From Streptomyces sp. CBMA156 (GTDB taxonomy: Bacteria > Actinomycetota > Actinomycetes > Streptomycetales > Streptomycetaceae): 64,000 nt of DNA. Each line of letters begins with the position of its first letter. Position 1 is the stretch's first letter. Where the stretch lies: positions 1 through 64,000 of the forward strand of contig NZ_MSJQ01000385.1 in assembly GCF_014596515.1 (NCBI RefSeq), read 5' to 3'. Both the position numbers and the translations under genes were made by a program. The notes beneath the pieces were generated by a model. It saw only the letters and a list, made by a program, of their open reading frames with translations, was not told the origin of the DNA and searched no databases. This document shows positions 44,916-53,585 of the stretch, one piece after another.

Positions 44916-44993
44916 ATGGACTCCGGCGCCACTCTGGTCTGCCGCCTGCACGTCGATCTGCGACGCCAGGCGAGTTCCATCTGTGCCTGTTGA
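44916..44993 (+). CDS. Cysteine-type leader peptide upstream of cysteine dioxygenase
   Basis: A 25-codon ORF with AAGGA eight bases upstream reads CRLHVDLRRQASSIC in its middle and ends Cys-Ala-Cys before TGA. It matches the short actinobacterial leader-peptide pattern (R-x-H-V-D-L-x-R-x-x-S-x-x-C) found before sulphur-metabolism genes. The terminal Cys codons suggest attenuation by the level of charged tRNA-Cys. It lies 198 bp upstream of the cysteine dioxygenase gene, which fits that role. I did not find a convincing pair of alternative hairpins by eye. Confidence 0.75.
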   Translation: MDSGATLVCRLHVDLRRQASSICAC

Positions 44994-45191
44994 CCTTGTT
45001 CTCTCCCGCCGGTCCCACCCTGTGACGTCTGCCAGGGCCCGCGCCGCGCACCCGCACCCGCAGTTCTGACTTCCCGCCCCGTTCCGGCGCACCCGTGCGT
45101 GCCTGGCCGCTCCGCCGGCCCGCGCCCGCCCGCTGCCGCCGGAGGCCGGGCGCCTCCCCCCGACGTTCCCGCCGCATCCGAGGACGCCCTC

Positions 45192-45809
45192 ATGAGCCCG
45201 AGCCCGAGCATCAGCCCCGACACCCGGCCAACCGACAGCACCACCCCGCCCACGGACAGGGGCACGGCCACGGCCACCACGGACACGGCCACGGACCCGA
45301 CGCCCACCCCGGAGCCACCACCCACGCCGGCCACCGGGCAGGCGCGGACCACCGCACCGCTCACCCCCAGCACCCTGCGGACCATCGTCCGCGAGCTGGC
45401 CGAGCGGCCCGAGGAGTGGATCCACCACGTCCGCCTCTCCACCGAGGAGCGCTGGTACCGCCGCCTGGCCGCCGACGAGGACCACGAGGTGTGGCTGATC
45501 AGCTGGCTGCCCGGCCAGTCCACCGGCTTCCACGACCACGGCGGCTCGCGCGGCGCGTTCACCGTCGCCCTCGGCGAGTTGGAGGAGCTGTCACTCGGCG
45601 GGCCCGACCAGGGCCTGCTGATCCGCCGGGTCCCGGCCGGCACCGCCCGTGCCTTCGGCCCCGAGTACGTGCACGACGTGCGCAACACCGCCGTCGGCCC
45701 CGCCGTCACCCTGCACGCCTACTCGCCGCCGCTGAGTTCGATGGCGCACTACGACCTGCGGGCCGGCGGGCTCGTCCGCACCTCCGAGGAAGGACCGGAA
45801 CAATGGTGA
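45192..45809 (+). CDS. Cysteine dioxygenase-like cupin
   Basis: The product (205 aa) has a cupin core from about 60 on. FHDHGGSRGAFTVALGELEE near 116 carries the iron His pair (HxH), and GPEYVHDVRNTAVGPAVTLHAYSPP the third His; SSMAHYDL is near the end. This is the type I cysteine dioxygenase pattern, which oxidises cysteine to cysteine sulphinate. The first 55 residues are a disordered Thr/Pro/Asp repeat. ATG 45192 follows GAGGA. It overlaps the rhodanese gene by 7 bp, and the upstream leader peptide suggests cysteine control. Confidence 0.88.
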   Translation: MSPSPSISPDTRPTDSTTPPTDRGTATATTDTATDPTPTPEPPPTPATGQARTTAPLTPSTLRTIVRELAERPEEWIHHVRLSTEERWYRRLAADEDHEVWLISWLPGQSTGFHDHGGSRGAFTVALGELEELSLGGPDQGLLIRRVPAGTARAFGPEYVHDVRNTAVGPAVTLHAYSPPLSSMAHYDLRAGGLVRTSEEGPEQW

Positions 45810-46189
45810 CCACGATCGACGACCTGGTGGAGCGGGCCCGGGAGGGCGTCCACCGCCCGCGTGCCCGCGATGCGTACCAGGCCCAGCTGGACGGCGCGCT
45901 GCTGGTGGACATCCGTCCGGCGGCGCAGCGGGCGGCCGAGGGGGAGATCCCCGGCTCGCTGATCATCGAGCGCAACGTGCTGGAGTGGCGGCTCGATCCG
46001 ACGGGCAGTCACCGGATCCCCGAGGCCTCGGGCTACGACGTCGAGGTGATCGTGGTCTGCTCCGAGGGCTACGCCTCCAGCCTCGCCGCCGCCTCGCTGC
46101 GCGAACTGGGGCTGCACCGGGCGACCGACCTGGACGGCGGTTTCGTCGGCTGGGAGGCCGCCGGACTACCGACCCGTCAGGGCGGCTGA
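45803..46189 (+). CDS. Rhodanese-like sulphurtransferase domain protein
   Basis: The product (128 aa) is one rhodanese domain: LLVDIRPAAQRAAEGEIPGSLIIERNVLEWRLDP near the start and the active-site loop VVCSEGYASSLAAASLRELG with the catalytic Cys in CSEGYAS. It ends DLDGGFVGWEAAGLP. ATG 45803 overlaps the dioxygenase stop. The pairing with cysteine dioxygenase suggests handling of sulphur from cysteine. This compact form is a known partner of actinobacterial cysteine dioxygenases. Confidence 0.93.
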   Translation: MVTTIDDLVERAREGVHRPRARDAYQAQLDGALLVDIRPAAQRAAEGEIPGSLIIERNVLEWRLDPTGSHRIPEASGYDVEVIVVCSEGYASSLAAASLRELGLHRATDLDGGFVGWEAAGLPTRQGG

Positions 46190-46250
46190 GCCAGGGGCCG
46201 CACCGCGTGCCGGACGGTAAATCAGGGACAGGAGATGATGCAGGTCATAG

Positions 46251-46260
46251 TCTGATCAGA
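46251..46260. promoter_or_regulatory. Small palindrome upstream of the betaine-type ABC operon
   Basis: TCTGATCAGA is a perfect 10-bp palindrome in the AT-richer leader (46217-46266) of the operon that starts at 46403. It may be part of an operator. Confidence 0.3.
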
Positions 46261-46402
46261 GTTTCCGCCGGTCCAAAGCTGGGCAGCCACGCGGGCGGAA
46301 GTACGCCCGGGCGCTTCAAACCGCCGCCACCGATCGACCCGACCGAACGACCGACCGACCCAGGCGCCGCCTCCCCGGGGCGCCCTGACGAGGAAACTCC
46401 AC

Positions 46403-47608
46403 GTGATCAGATTCGACGGCGCCGGAAAGCGCCACCCCGACGGCACCATCGCAGTCGAGGGCCTGGACCTGGAGGTCCCGACCGGTCGGATAACCGTCCT
46501 GGTCGGACCGTCCGGCTGCGGGAAGACCACCCTGCTGCGCATGGTCAACCGGATGGTCGAGCCCACCTCGGGCCGGGTCCTGCTGGACGACACGGACGTC
46601 GCGAAGCTGGAACCGGCCAAGCTTCGCCGTGGCATCGGGTACGTGATCCAGCAGGCCGGGCTCTTCCCGCACCGCAAGGTGATCGACAACATCGCCACCG
46701 TCCCCTACCTGCTCGGCTGGGACCGCAAGAAGGCCCGTGCCCGCGCCGCCGAACTGCTCGAACTGGTCGGGCTCGCGCCGGAGACCGCCAAGCGGTACCC
46801 GTTCCAGCTGTCCGGCGGCCAGCAGCAGCGGGTCGGCGTGGCGCGGGCGCTGGCCGCCGACCCGCCGGTGCTGCTGATGGACGAACCGTTCAGCGCCGTC
46901 GACCCGGTGGTGCGGGCCGGGCTCCAGGAGGAGCTGCTCCGGCTCCAGTCCGAGCTGCACAAGACGGTGCTGTTCGTCACCCACGACATCGAGGAGGCCG
47001 TCCGGCTCGGCGACCAGGTGGTGGTGCTGCGCGAGCACGGCCGGATCGCCCAGCTGGCCGACCCGCACACCCTGCTCACCACCCCCGCCGACGAGGGCGT
47101 GGCCGCCTTCCTCGGTCGCGACCGGGGCCTGCGCGGCCTCGCCCTGCGCCCCGCGAGCGCCGTCGAGATCCGCCCCGTGAGCGACGGACTCCGGTACGGG
47201 GGCTGGGAGTTGGCCCTGGATGACGGGCGGCGCCCGATCGGCTGGATCGACCGCGACGCCGTCACCGCCGAGCTGCACCCGGCGGCCGGATTCCGCCCGG
47301 ACACCGACACCCTGCGCAGCGCGCTGGACGCTACCGTCCTCTCCCCCGCCGGGGCCGCGGTCGCGCTGGACGCCGACGGCCGGGCCACCGGCACCGCGAG
47401 CCGCGAGGCCGTCCTCGCGGCGCTGCGACCCGAGGCCCCCGATCCGACGGCCGCCGACGCGCCCGTCCGCATCGGCAAGTCCCCGACCGCCGGAAGCCGA
47501 TCGGACGACCCGGGCCGCGCGGGCGGCACAGGTGGCACTGGCGGCACGGACGACCCGGGCGGCACGGACACGACGGACGGCACGGACGGAGCCGACGGTG
47601 GACGATGA
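46403..47608 (+). CDS. Glycine-betaine/choline-type ABC transporter ATPase
   Basis: The product (401 aa) is an OpuA/OpuC/ProV-type ATPase. Walker A VGPSGCGKTTLLRMVNRM lies near 35, Q-loop YVIQQAGLFPHRKV, signature LSGGQQQRVGVARAL, Walker B LLMDEPFSAVDP and switch His FVTHDIEEA. A CBS-like C-terminal part follows from about 245 to 350. The last 50 residues are a Gly/Thr/Asp repeat (GGTGGTGGTDDPGGTDTTDG). GTG 46403 follows GAGGAAAC. The next gene starts inside its end. Confidence 0.93.
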   Translation: MIRFDGAGKRHPDGTIAVEGLDLEVPTGRITVLVGPSGCGKTTLLRMVNRMVEPTSGRVLLDDTDVAKLEPAKLRRGIGYVIQQAGLFPHRKVIDNIATVPYLLGWDRKKARARAAELLELVGLAPETAKRYPFQLSGGQQQRVGVARALAADPPVLLMDEPFSAVDPVVRAGLQEELLRLQSELHKTVLFVTHDIEEAVRLGDQVVVLREHGRIAQLADPHTLLTTPADEGVAAFLGRDRGLRGLALRPASAVEIRPVSDGLRYGGWELALDDGRRPIGWIDRDAVTAELHPAAGFRPDTDTLRSALDATVLSPAGAAVALDADGRATGTASREAVLAALRPEAPDPTAADAPVRIGKSPTAGSRSDDPGRAGGTGGTGGTDDPGGTDTTDGTDGADGGR

Positions 47609-48266
47609 ACCGATCGTCCGCTGGTACTGGATCGGCGACCACGTCGGCTACCTCGGCCACCTGCTCGCCGACCACGCCGTGATCGCCCTCGTCCCCGTGC
47701 TCATCGGTCTGCTGCTGGCCGTCCCGCTCGGCCTGGCCTGCGCCCGCTTCCCGCGGCTCTACCAGCCGCTGTCCGCCGTCTTCAACATCGTCTACGCGCT
47801 GCCCTCGCTGGCCGTGTTCGTGGTGCTGATCCCGTACACCGGGCTCGCCACCCAGGCGACCGTGATGATCCCGCTCACCTTCTACGCCCTCGCCGTCCTG
47901 CTGCCGACCACCGTGGACGGGCTGCGCGCCGTCCCTGACGCCGTCCGGCAGGCCGCCACCGCGATGGGGTACGGGCCGTGGCACCGGCTGACCTCGGTCG
48001 AGCTGCCCGCCGCCGTGCCGTACCTGATCGCCGGACTGCGGGTCGCTGCGGTGTCCAGCATCTCGCTGGCCAGCGTCGGCGCGCTGGTCGGGCGCGGCGG
48101 GCTCGGCTACCTGTTCATCGACGGCTTCCAGCGCACCTTCCCGACCCCGATCGTGGCCGGCATCGCGCTGATCGCCGTCCTGGCGCTGGCCGTCGACCTG
48201 GTGCTGGTGGCCGCCCGACGGCTGCTCGCGCCCTGGGCCGTCCGGGAGAAGGGAGCGGGCTCGTGA
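47598..48266 (+). CDS. Betaine/choline-type ABC permease 1
   Basis: The product (222 aa) has five to six membrane helices and the conserved permease loop DAVRQAATAMGYGPWHRLTSVELP. The segment FNIVYALPSLAVFVVLIPYTG is typical of OpuCB/OpuCD subunits. GTG 47598 overlaps the ATPase gene by 11 bp, and its stop overlaps the second permease by GTGA. Confidence 0.92.
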   Translation: MDDEPIVRWYWIGDHVGYLGHLLADHAVIALVPVLIGLLLAVPLGLACARFPRLYQPLSAVFNIVYALPSLAVFVVLIPYTGLATQATVMIPLTFYALAVLLPTTVDGLRAVPDAVRQAATAMGYGPWHRLTSVELPAAVPYLIAGLRVAAVSSISLASVGALVGRGGLGYLFIDGFQRTFPTPIVAGIALIAVLALAVDLVLVAARRLLAPWAVREKGAGS

Positions 48267-48937
48267 ACTGGCTGAACTGGCTGAGCGACTTCTTCACCGC
48301 TCCGGACCACCTCAGCGGGCCGGACTCGATCGTGCACCGGGTCTCCGAACACCTGCTGCTCTCCGGCGAGGCCCTGCTGTACGCGACGCTGCTCGCCGTC
48401 CCGCTCGGGCTGCTGATCGGCTACACCGGGCGCGGCGTCACCGTGGTGACCGCGCTCGCCGGCGCCGCCCGCGCGCTGCCCACCCTCGGCCTGGTGACGC
48501 TGGCGGTGCTGCTCGCCGGGGTCGGCGACACCGCGGTCCTGATCCCGCTGGTCGCCCTGGCCGCGCCGCCGCTGCTGGTGGCCGCCGTCGAGGGGGTGCG
48601 CGGCACCGACCCGGACGTCCGGGACGCCGCGCGCGGCATCGGACTGACCCACCCGCAGGTACTGCGGCAGGTCTGCCTGCCCTCGGCCGCGCCGACCCTG
48701 CTGGCGGGCTTCCGCACCGCGACCGTGCAGGTGATCGCGACCGCCACGGTGGCCGCCTACGTCGGCCTGGGCGGGCTCGGCCGCTACGTCATCGACGGGC
48801 TGGCGACCCGCAAGTACGCCGTGACCGTGGGCGGTGCGCTGCTGGTGGTGCTGCTCGCGGTCGGCGCCCAGCTGTTCTTCGCCCTGCTCGCCCGGTTCGC
48901 GCTCCCGCCCGGGGTGCGCGCCCAGCGGCCCCGCTGA
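48263..48937 (+). CDS. Betaine/choline-type ABC permease 2
   Basis: The product (224 aa) is the second channel subunit. After a short start (NWLNWLSDFFTAPDHL) it has five to six helices and the loop DPDVRDAARGIGLTHPQVLRQVCLP. AARALPTLGLVTLAVLLAG and YVGLGGLGRYVIDGLA are common OpuC permease blocks. GTG 48263 overlaps the preceding stop. The binding-protein gene follows after 44 bp. Confidence 0.93.
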   Translation: MNWLNWLSDFFTAPDHLSGPDSIVHRVSEHLLLSGEALLYATLLAVPLGLLIGYTGRGVTVVTALAGAARALPTLGLVTLAVLLAGVGDTAVLIPLVALAAPPLLVAAVEGVRGTDPDVRDAARGIGLTHPQVLRQVCLPSAAPTLLAGFRTATVQVIATATVAAYVGLGGLGRYVIDGLATRKYAVTVGGALLVVLLAVGAQLFFALLARFALPPGVRAQRPR

Positions 48938-48981
48938 TCTCCTCCCCTCCTCTCACTCGTCCCGGAAGGACATCTGTCACC

Positions 48982-49923
48982 ATGTCGACAATCAACCGAA
49001 GCCGTCGCGCCGTCGTCCTCGGCACCCTCGCCGCGCTCGCCCTCGGCGCCACCGCCTGCGGTTCCTCCGGCGGCGGCGACCCGCTCGGCGGGGGTTCGAG
49101 CACCGCGACCTCAACAGGCGGGGCGGGCGGCTCAGGGTCGACGGTGGTGGTCGGCTCGGCGAACTTCCCCGAGAACGTCCTGCTCGGCTCGATCTACTCG
49201 CAGGCGCTCAAGGCCAAGGGCATCAAGGTCGAGGAGAAGTTCAACATCGGCAGCCGCGAGGTGCTCTACGGGCAGCTGCAGAGCGGGAACCTGACCGTCC
49301 TGCCGGAGTACAACGGCTCGCTGCTCGCCTACCTGGACGCCAACTCCACCGCCGTCACCACCCAGGACGTCAACGCGGCGCTCGCCAAGACGCTGCCCGC
49401 CTCGCTGGGCATCCTCGACTCCTCCCCGGCCGAGGACAAGGACTCGCTGAGCGTCACCCAGGAGACCGCCGACAAGGACGGCCTCAAGAGCATCGCCGAC
49501 CTCGCCGCCAAGGCGGGCGAGTTCACCATCGGAGGGCCGCCGGAGTTCAAGAACCGCCGTGAGCAGCAGCTCAAGGACGTCTACGGGCTGACCTTCAAGG
49601 AGTGGAAGCCCACCGCCGACACCACCGCGAACGCGCTCAAGGACGGCAGCATCCAGGTCGGCAACGTGTTCACCACCGACCCGAAGATCGCCCAGTACAA
49701 GCTCGTCCCGCTGTCCGACCCGAAGAACATCTTCGGCGCGCAGAACGTCACCCCGCTGGTCAACAAGGCGGGCGTGAACGCGACCGCGACGGCGGCGCTC
49801 AACGCGGTGTCGGCCAAGCTCGACACCGCCGGGCTGCTGGCGCTGATGAAGCGCGTGTCGACGGACAAGGAGGATCCGTCGGCGGTGGCCAAGGACTGGC
49901 TGAAGTCCAACGGTCTCGGCTGA
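48982..49923 (+). CDS. OpuCC/OsmF-type substrate-binding lipoprotein
   Basis: The product (313 aa) has a lipoprotein signal ending GATAC (Cys 26), a Gly/Ser/Thr linker to about 52, then the quaternary-amine binding fold: VVVGSANFPENVLLGSIY, LPEYNGSLLAYL near 112 and QVGNVFTTDPKI near 235. It delivers betaine, choline or a related osmolyte to the permeases; osmoprotection is likely but the ligand is not determined. ATG 48982 follows GGAAGGA. A very strong hairpin at 50086 closes the operon. Confidence 0.94.
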   Translation: MSTINRSRRAVVLGTLAALALGATACGSSGGGDPLGGGSSTATSTGGAGGSGSTVVVGSANFPENVLLGSIYSQALKAKGIKVEEKFNIGSREVLYGQLQSGNLTVLPEYNGSLLAYLDANSTAVTTQDVNAALAKTLPASLGILDSSPAEDKDSLSVTQETADKDGLKSIADLAAKAGEFTIGGPPEFKNRREQQLKDVYGLTFKEWKPTADTTANALKDGSIQVGNVFTTDPKIAQYKLVPLSDPKNIFGAQNVTPLVNKAGVNATATAALNAVSAKLDTAGLLALMKRVSTDKEDPSAVAKDWLKSNGLG

Positions 49924-49985
49924 CGACCGGACGGCCGGTCGGCCGACCTGGCGCCCCTGCCGGTCCGGCGGCTTGGACGGCCTGA

Positions 49986-50041
49986 CGGTTTGACGGTTTG
50001 CCGGTCCGGCGGTCTGCCCGTCCGGCGGTTTGCCCGTCCGG
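49986..50041. repeat. 8-bp tandem repeat, seven units
   Basis: Units CGGTTTGA, CGGTTTGC, CGGTCCGG, CGGTCTGC, CCGTCCGG, CGGTTTGC, CCGTCCGG follow one another without gaps, starting 63 bp after the binding-protein stop and before the terminator hairpin. Confidence 0.75.
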
Positions 50042-50085
50042 CGGCCGGCGCGGGTTGCCACCGACCGACCGGGGATCGTGAACGC

Positions 50086-50116
50086 GGCGGCCCGGAGGAG
50101 CTTCCTCCGGGCCGCC
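50086..50116 (+). terminator. Strong terminator of the betaine-type ABC operon
   Basis: GGCGGCCCGGAGGA and TCCTCCGGGCCGCC pair perfectly over 14 bp around a GCT loop. Confidence 0.85.
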
Positions 50117-50196
50117 GTCCGCCGTTGCGGAGCCCTCCTCTCCGGCCTGTAGAGGGACCTTCCCTTCCATGCCGCGAACATGACAGTGTGGGCGCC

Positions 50197-50787
50197 ATGC
50201 GCACTCGTCTCCTCGCCGCCACCCTCACGGCACTCGCCGCGGTGAGCCTCGCTGCCTGCTCCGGTTCCGGGTCGGACTCCGGCAAGGCCACCGCCGCGGC
50301 CGGCTCCCCCACCGCCTCCGCCACCACTCCGGCCACTTCCCCCACCGGCGCCACCACCACGCCCGAGGCGCCCGCGCCCGACTCCGCCGCGCCCACGACC
50401 GACAGCACGGCCGCCCCCACGGCCGATGGCACCGCCGGTGCGCCCGCACCCGACGCCGGCGCCTCGGGAGCCCCCGCTCCGGCCAAGCCCGCCCCGCCCG
50501 CCGACGCCGGGCTGCCCGCCAAGCCGGGCACCGACCTGACGGCCAAGCTGGTCTCCGCGCTGGACGCGATCGATCCGGCGATCGTCGGCGGCAAGCCCGA
50601 GCAGGCCGTGGACCGGGCGCGCAACCAGTGCCAGTCGATGTACCAGTTCCCCAAGGACAAGCAGAAGTTGGTCGAGCTGGCCGGCCAGCGCTTCACCTCC
50701 GCCGACCACCCGCAGGGGTTCGGACCCGACACCGCCGCGAAGATCAACGACGCACTGCTCGCCACGCTCTGCCCTCCGACGCGCTGA
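50197..50787 (+). CDS. Secreted lipoprotein, DUF732-like
   Basis: The product (196 aa) has a lipoprotein signal ending SLAAC (Cys 21), then about 90 residues of disordered Ala/Pro/Thr-rich linker, which often spans the cell wall. The C-terminal 80 residues form a small helical domain (LDAIDPAIVGGKPEQAVDRARNQC ... LCPP, shown in part) with two Cys and the DUF732-like ending GFGPDTAAKINDALLATLC. ATG 50197 lacks a strong ribosome site. Function unknown. Confidence 0.82.
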   Translation: MRTRLLAATLTALAAVSLAACSGSGSDSGKATAAAGSPTASATTPATSPTGATTTPEAPAPDSAAPTTDSTAAPTADGTAGAPAPDAGASGAPAPAKPAPPADAGLPAKPGTDLTAKLVSALDAIDPAIVGGKPEQAVDRARNQCQSMYQFPKDKQKLVELAGQRFTSADHPQGFGPDTAAKINDALLATLCPPTR

Positions 50788-50816
50788 GCCGAACCGCGGG
50801 TCCGCGGGCCGGGCAG

Positions 50817-50870
50817 GGTCCGCGGATTACGCAAGGTCCGCGAGTAACGCGGGGTCCACGCATTCGGAAG
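50817..50870. repeat. 18-bp degenerate tandem repeat, three units
   Basis: Units starting at 50817, 50835 and 50853 follow GGTCCGCGNNTNACGCNN. They lie 29 bp after the lipoprotein stop. Beyond them, up to the chitinase promoter at 51093, I see no gene. Confidence 0.6.
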
Positions 50871-50888
50871 AACCGCATTTCCGCCGCT

Positions 50889-50911
50889 CCACGGGTTTCG
50901 CAGAACCGTGG
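50889..50911. terminator. Hairpin downstream of the lipoprotein gene
   Basis: CCACGG (50889-50894) and CCGTGG (50906-50911) pair, extended inward by GTT/AAC with one bulge, around a TTCGCAG-type loop. Confidence 0.5.
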
Positions 50912-51092
50912 ATCCGCGCCACCATGAACCGCCCGGTGTCCTGAGCGCCGGGCCGCCGTGGCCGCGCCCCTTCCCGGGTGCGCGGCCACGGTCTTCTCGT
51001 TCCCGGCCCCTTCGGCGACACCTCACCCGCCGCGGTCGCCCTTTCGCCCCCTTCGGCCGCGCGGACCGTATGCTGACGAACTGTTAGGTCTC

Positions 51093-51118
51093 TTGACAGA
51101 CCAGTGGTCTAGTCCAAA
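51093..51118 (+). promoter_or_regulatory. Chitinase promoter with DasR-like (dre) box
   Basis: TTGACA at 51093-51098 is a perfect -35 box. Five bases on, AGTGGTCTAGTCCAAA (51103-51118) matches 13 of 16 bases of the Streptomyces DasR consensus (A-S-TGGTCTAGACCA-S-T). A box here would overlap the spacer between -35 and -10, the position known for chitinase genes. The -10 is weak (around 51116-51124). Confidence 0.75.
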
Positions 51119-51398
51119 CATAAGCATGTCGATCCGACCGGGATGCACTGTGGGGGTGTGGCCACCGGCGGCTGAGGCACTGCCCTGCCATGTTCCGTTC
51201 CACCCCCGCTCCGTACGGCGCGCGCATGCGCACGCCGCCCGCATCCACGCGAGCCGGCGAGCCTTCGCCCGCCCGCACGCTCGTGCTCCCGATATCCGAC
51301 CCGGTCCAGGCACCACGCCGCCGACCCCACACTGCTGCGCCGCCCGGACCGATCGCACCTCCCCAACGTCCTGCCCCACCAAGTCTGTTGGAGATTTC

Positions 51399-53456
51399 AT
51401 GCGCCTTCGCCGAACAGTCCAGGCCGTGTTGACGGCCTGCGCCACGCTGGTCGCCTCGGCCGGCCTGGTCGCCGCCGGGACGAGCTCCGCCCAGGCCGCC
51501 ACCCCGCTCCCCAACCGGGTCTTCGCCCCCTACTTCGAGGCCTGGACCGGCCAGAGCCCGGCCCAGCTTGCCGCGCAGTCCGGCGCCAAGCACCTGACGA
51601 TGGCGTTCCTCCAGGCCGCCACCAAGGGCTCCTGCACGCCGTACTGGAACGGCGACTCCTCGATGCCGGTGTCCTCCGCGACCTTCGGCGCCGACATCGC
51701 GACCATCCGTGCCAACGGCGGGGACGTGATCCCGTCCTTCGGTGGCTACACCGCCGACAACACCGGCACCGAGCTGGCCGACAGCTGCACCGATGTCAAC
51801 CAGATCGCGGCCGCCTTCGAGAACGTGATCACCACCTACGACGTCAGCCGGATCGACCTCGACATCGAGGACAACTCGCTGACCAACACGGGTGGGATCG
51901 ACCGCCGCAACAAGGCGATCAAGCTCGTCCAGGACTGGGCCGCCACCAAGGGCCGGACCATCCAGTTCTCCTACACGCTGCCGACCACCACCTCCGGGCT
52001 GGCCGACAGCGGCCTCGCGGTGCTGCGGAACGCGGTCAGCAACAACGCGCGGATCGACGTCGTCAACATGATGACCTTCGACTACTACGACAACGCCACC
52101 CACGACATGGCGGCCGACACCCAGACCTCCGCGCAGGGTCTCTACAACCAGCTCGCCAGGCTGTACCCGTCCAAGACCCCCGCCCAGCTGTGGGGTTCGA
52201 TCGGGATCACCGAGATGATCGGTGTCGACGACTTCGGCCCGGCCGAGACCTTCACCCTGGCCAACGCCACCACCGTGTACAACTGGGCGGTCGCCAAGGG
52301 CATCAACACGCTGTCCTTCTGGGCGCTCCAGCGTGACAACGGCGGCTGCCCGGGCACCAAGGGCAACGACAACTGCTCCGGGATCGCCCAGAACACCTGG
52401 GACTTCACCCACATCTTCGCGCCGTTCACCAGCGGCTCGACGGTGAGCAACGACTTCTCGATCTCGGCCAGCCCGAACTCCGGTACGGTCACCGCCGGTT
52501 CGTCCACGTCGGCGACCATCGCGACGGCCGTGACGGCGGGTTCGGCGCAGAGCGTCAACCTCACGGTCGGCGGCGCCCCTGCGGGCGTCACCGCGACCGT
52601 CACCCCGGGCAGTGTCACCGCCGGCAACAGCGCCACGCTGAACATCAGCACCACCTCCGCGACGGCGCCCGGCAGTTACCCGATCACGATCACCGGTTCG
52701 GCGGCCTCCGGCAGCCACAGCAGCAGCTTCATCCTGACGGTCAACGGCACTCAGCCGAGCAACGACTTCTCGGTCGCCGTGAACCCGACCTCCGGTACGG
52801 TCACGGCCGGTTCGTCCATCTCCGCGGCCGTCACGACGGCCGTCACCGCGGGCTCGGCGCAGAGCCTTAACTTCTCGATCATCACCGTCCCGATCGGCGG
52901 CCTCACCGCCACCGTCACCCCCGGCACCGTCACCGCCGGCAACAGCGCCACGCTGAACATCACCGCCGCCGCGAGCACGATGCCGGGCACCTACCCGCTG
53001 ACCATCAACGCCACCGGCCCGTCCGGCAGCCACTCCGCGACCTACTCGGTGACCGTCACCGGGACCGGCCCGGCGACCACCGTGGTCAACGGTGACCTGG
53101 AGAGCGGCAGCCTGGCCCCGTGGACCTGCCAGAGCGGCGGCGGCCTGGCCTCCAGCCCGGCCCACTCCGGCACCCACTCGCTCCAGGCCGCGGCCACCGC
53201 GAGCCAGACCGGCGAGTGCGCGCAGACCGTCACCCTGAAGCCCAACACCAGCTACACCCTGAGCGGTTGGGTGCAGGGCAACTACGCGTACGTCGGCGTC
53301 AGCGGTGGTGCCACCGCCAGCGTCTGGGCCAACTCCTCCACCTGGACCAAGCTGTCCGTCCCCTTCACCACCGGCGCCAACGGCACCGTCACCGTGTACC
53401 TGCACGGCTGGTACGGGCAGGGCAACGTGTTCGGGGATGACTTCTCCATCGCCTGA
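51399..53456 (+). CDS. GH18 chitinase with two Ig-like repeats and a C-terminal CBM
   Basis: The product (685 aa) is secreted: signal peptide to about 33 (SSAQA cut). The GH18 barrel (35-345) has RIDLDIEDN near 153, the DxDxE catalytic motif, plus VNMMTFDYYDN and SFWALQRDNGG. Two near-identical 100-residue Ig-like units follow at about 350-450 and 453-555 (both with GTVTAGSS and TVTAGNSATLNI). The last 125 residues (VVNGDLESGSLAPWTCQSG ... FGDDF, in part) fit a CenC-type carbohydrate-binding module. ATG 51399 follows TTGGAG. The promoter box predicts N-acetylglucosamine control through DasR. Confidence 0.92.
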   Translation: MRLRRTVQAVLTACATLVASAGLVAAGTSSAQAATPLPNRVFAPYFEAWTGQSPAQLAAQSGAKHLTMAFLQAATKGSCTPYWNGDSSMPVSSATFGADIATIRANGGDVIPSFGGYTADNTGTELADSCTDVNQIAAAFENVITTYDVSRIDLDIEDNSLTNTGGIDRRNKAIKLVQDWAATKGRTIQFSYTLPTTTSGLADSGLAVLRNAVSNNARIDVVNMMTFDYYDNATHDMAADTQTSAQGLYNQLARLYPSKTPAQLWGSIGITEMIGVDDFGPAETFTLANATTVYNWAVAKGINTLSFWALQRDNGGCPGTKGNDNCSGIAQNTWDFTHIFAPFTSGSTVSNDFSISASPNSGTVTAGSSTSATIATAVTAGSAQSVNLTVGGAPAGVTATVTPGSVTAGNSATLNISTTSATAPGSYPITITGSAASGSHSSSFILTVNGTQPSNDFSVAVNPTSGTVTAGSSISAAVTTAVTAGSAQSLNFSIITVPIGGLTATVTPGTVTAGNSATLNITAAASTMPGTYPLTINATGPSGSHSATYSVTVTGTGPATTVVNGDLESGSLAPWTCQSGGGLASSPAHSGTHSLQAAATASQTGECAQTVTLKPNTSYTLSGWVQGNYAYVGVSGGATASVWANSSTWTKLSVPFTTGANGTVTVYLHGWYGQGNVFGDDFSIA

Positions 53457-53480
53457 GTCCGCTTCGGGTAACGACTGACG

Positions 53481-53574
53481 GATGACAGCTGACAGATTTC
53501 AACATCTGTCAGCTGTCATCTGTTTTCTGTCCTCTGGTTTCTGGTTTCTGTCCTCTGGTTTCTGTTCGTCGCTC
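53481..53574. terminator. Heptamer-family hairpin and array, copy 6
   Basis: Arms 53481-53497 and 53504-53520 pair perfectly over 17 bp around TTCAAC. Reverse-orientation 7-mers follow: CATCTGT, TTTCTGT, CCTCTGG, TTTCTGG, TTTCTGT, CCTCTGG, TTTCTGT. It starts 24 bp after the chitinase stop and ends just before the stop of the convergent MFS gene. Confidence 0.75.
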
Positions 53575-53585
53575 GCCGCTCTCTG

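Noticed and set aside
46227..46254. Six-codon ORF (MMQVIV) ahead of the betaine-type ABC operon
   Set aside because: The ribosome site abuts the start codon and nothing suggests a regulatory peptide.
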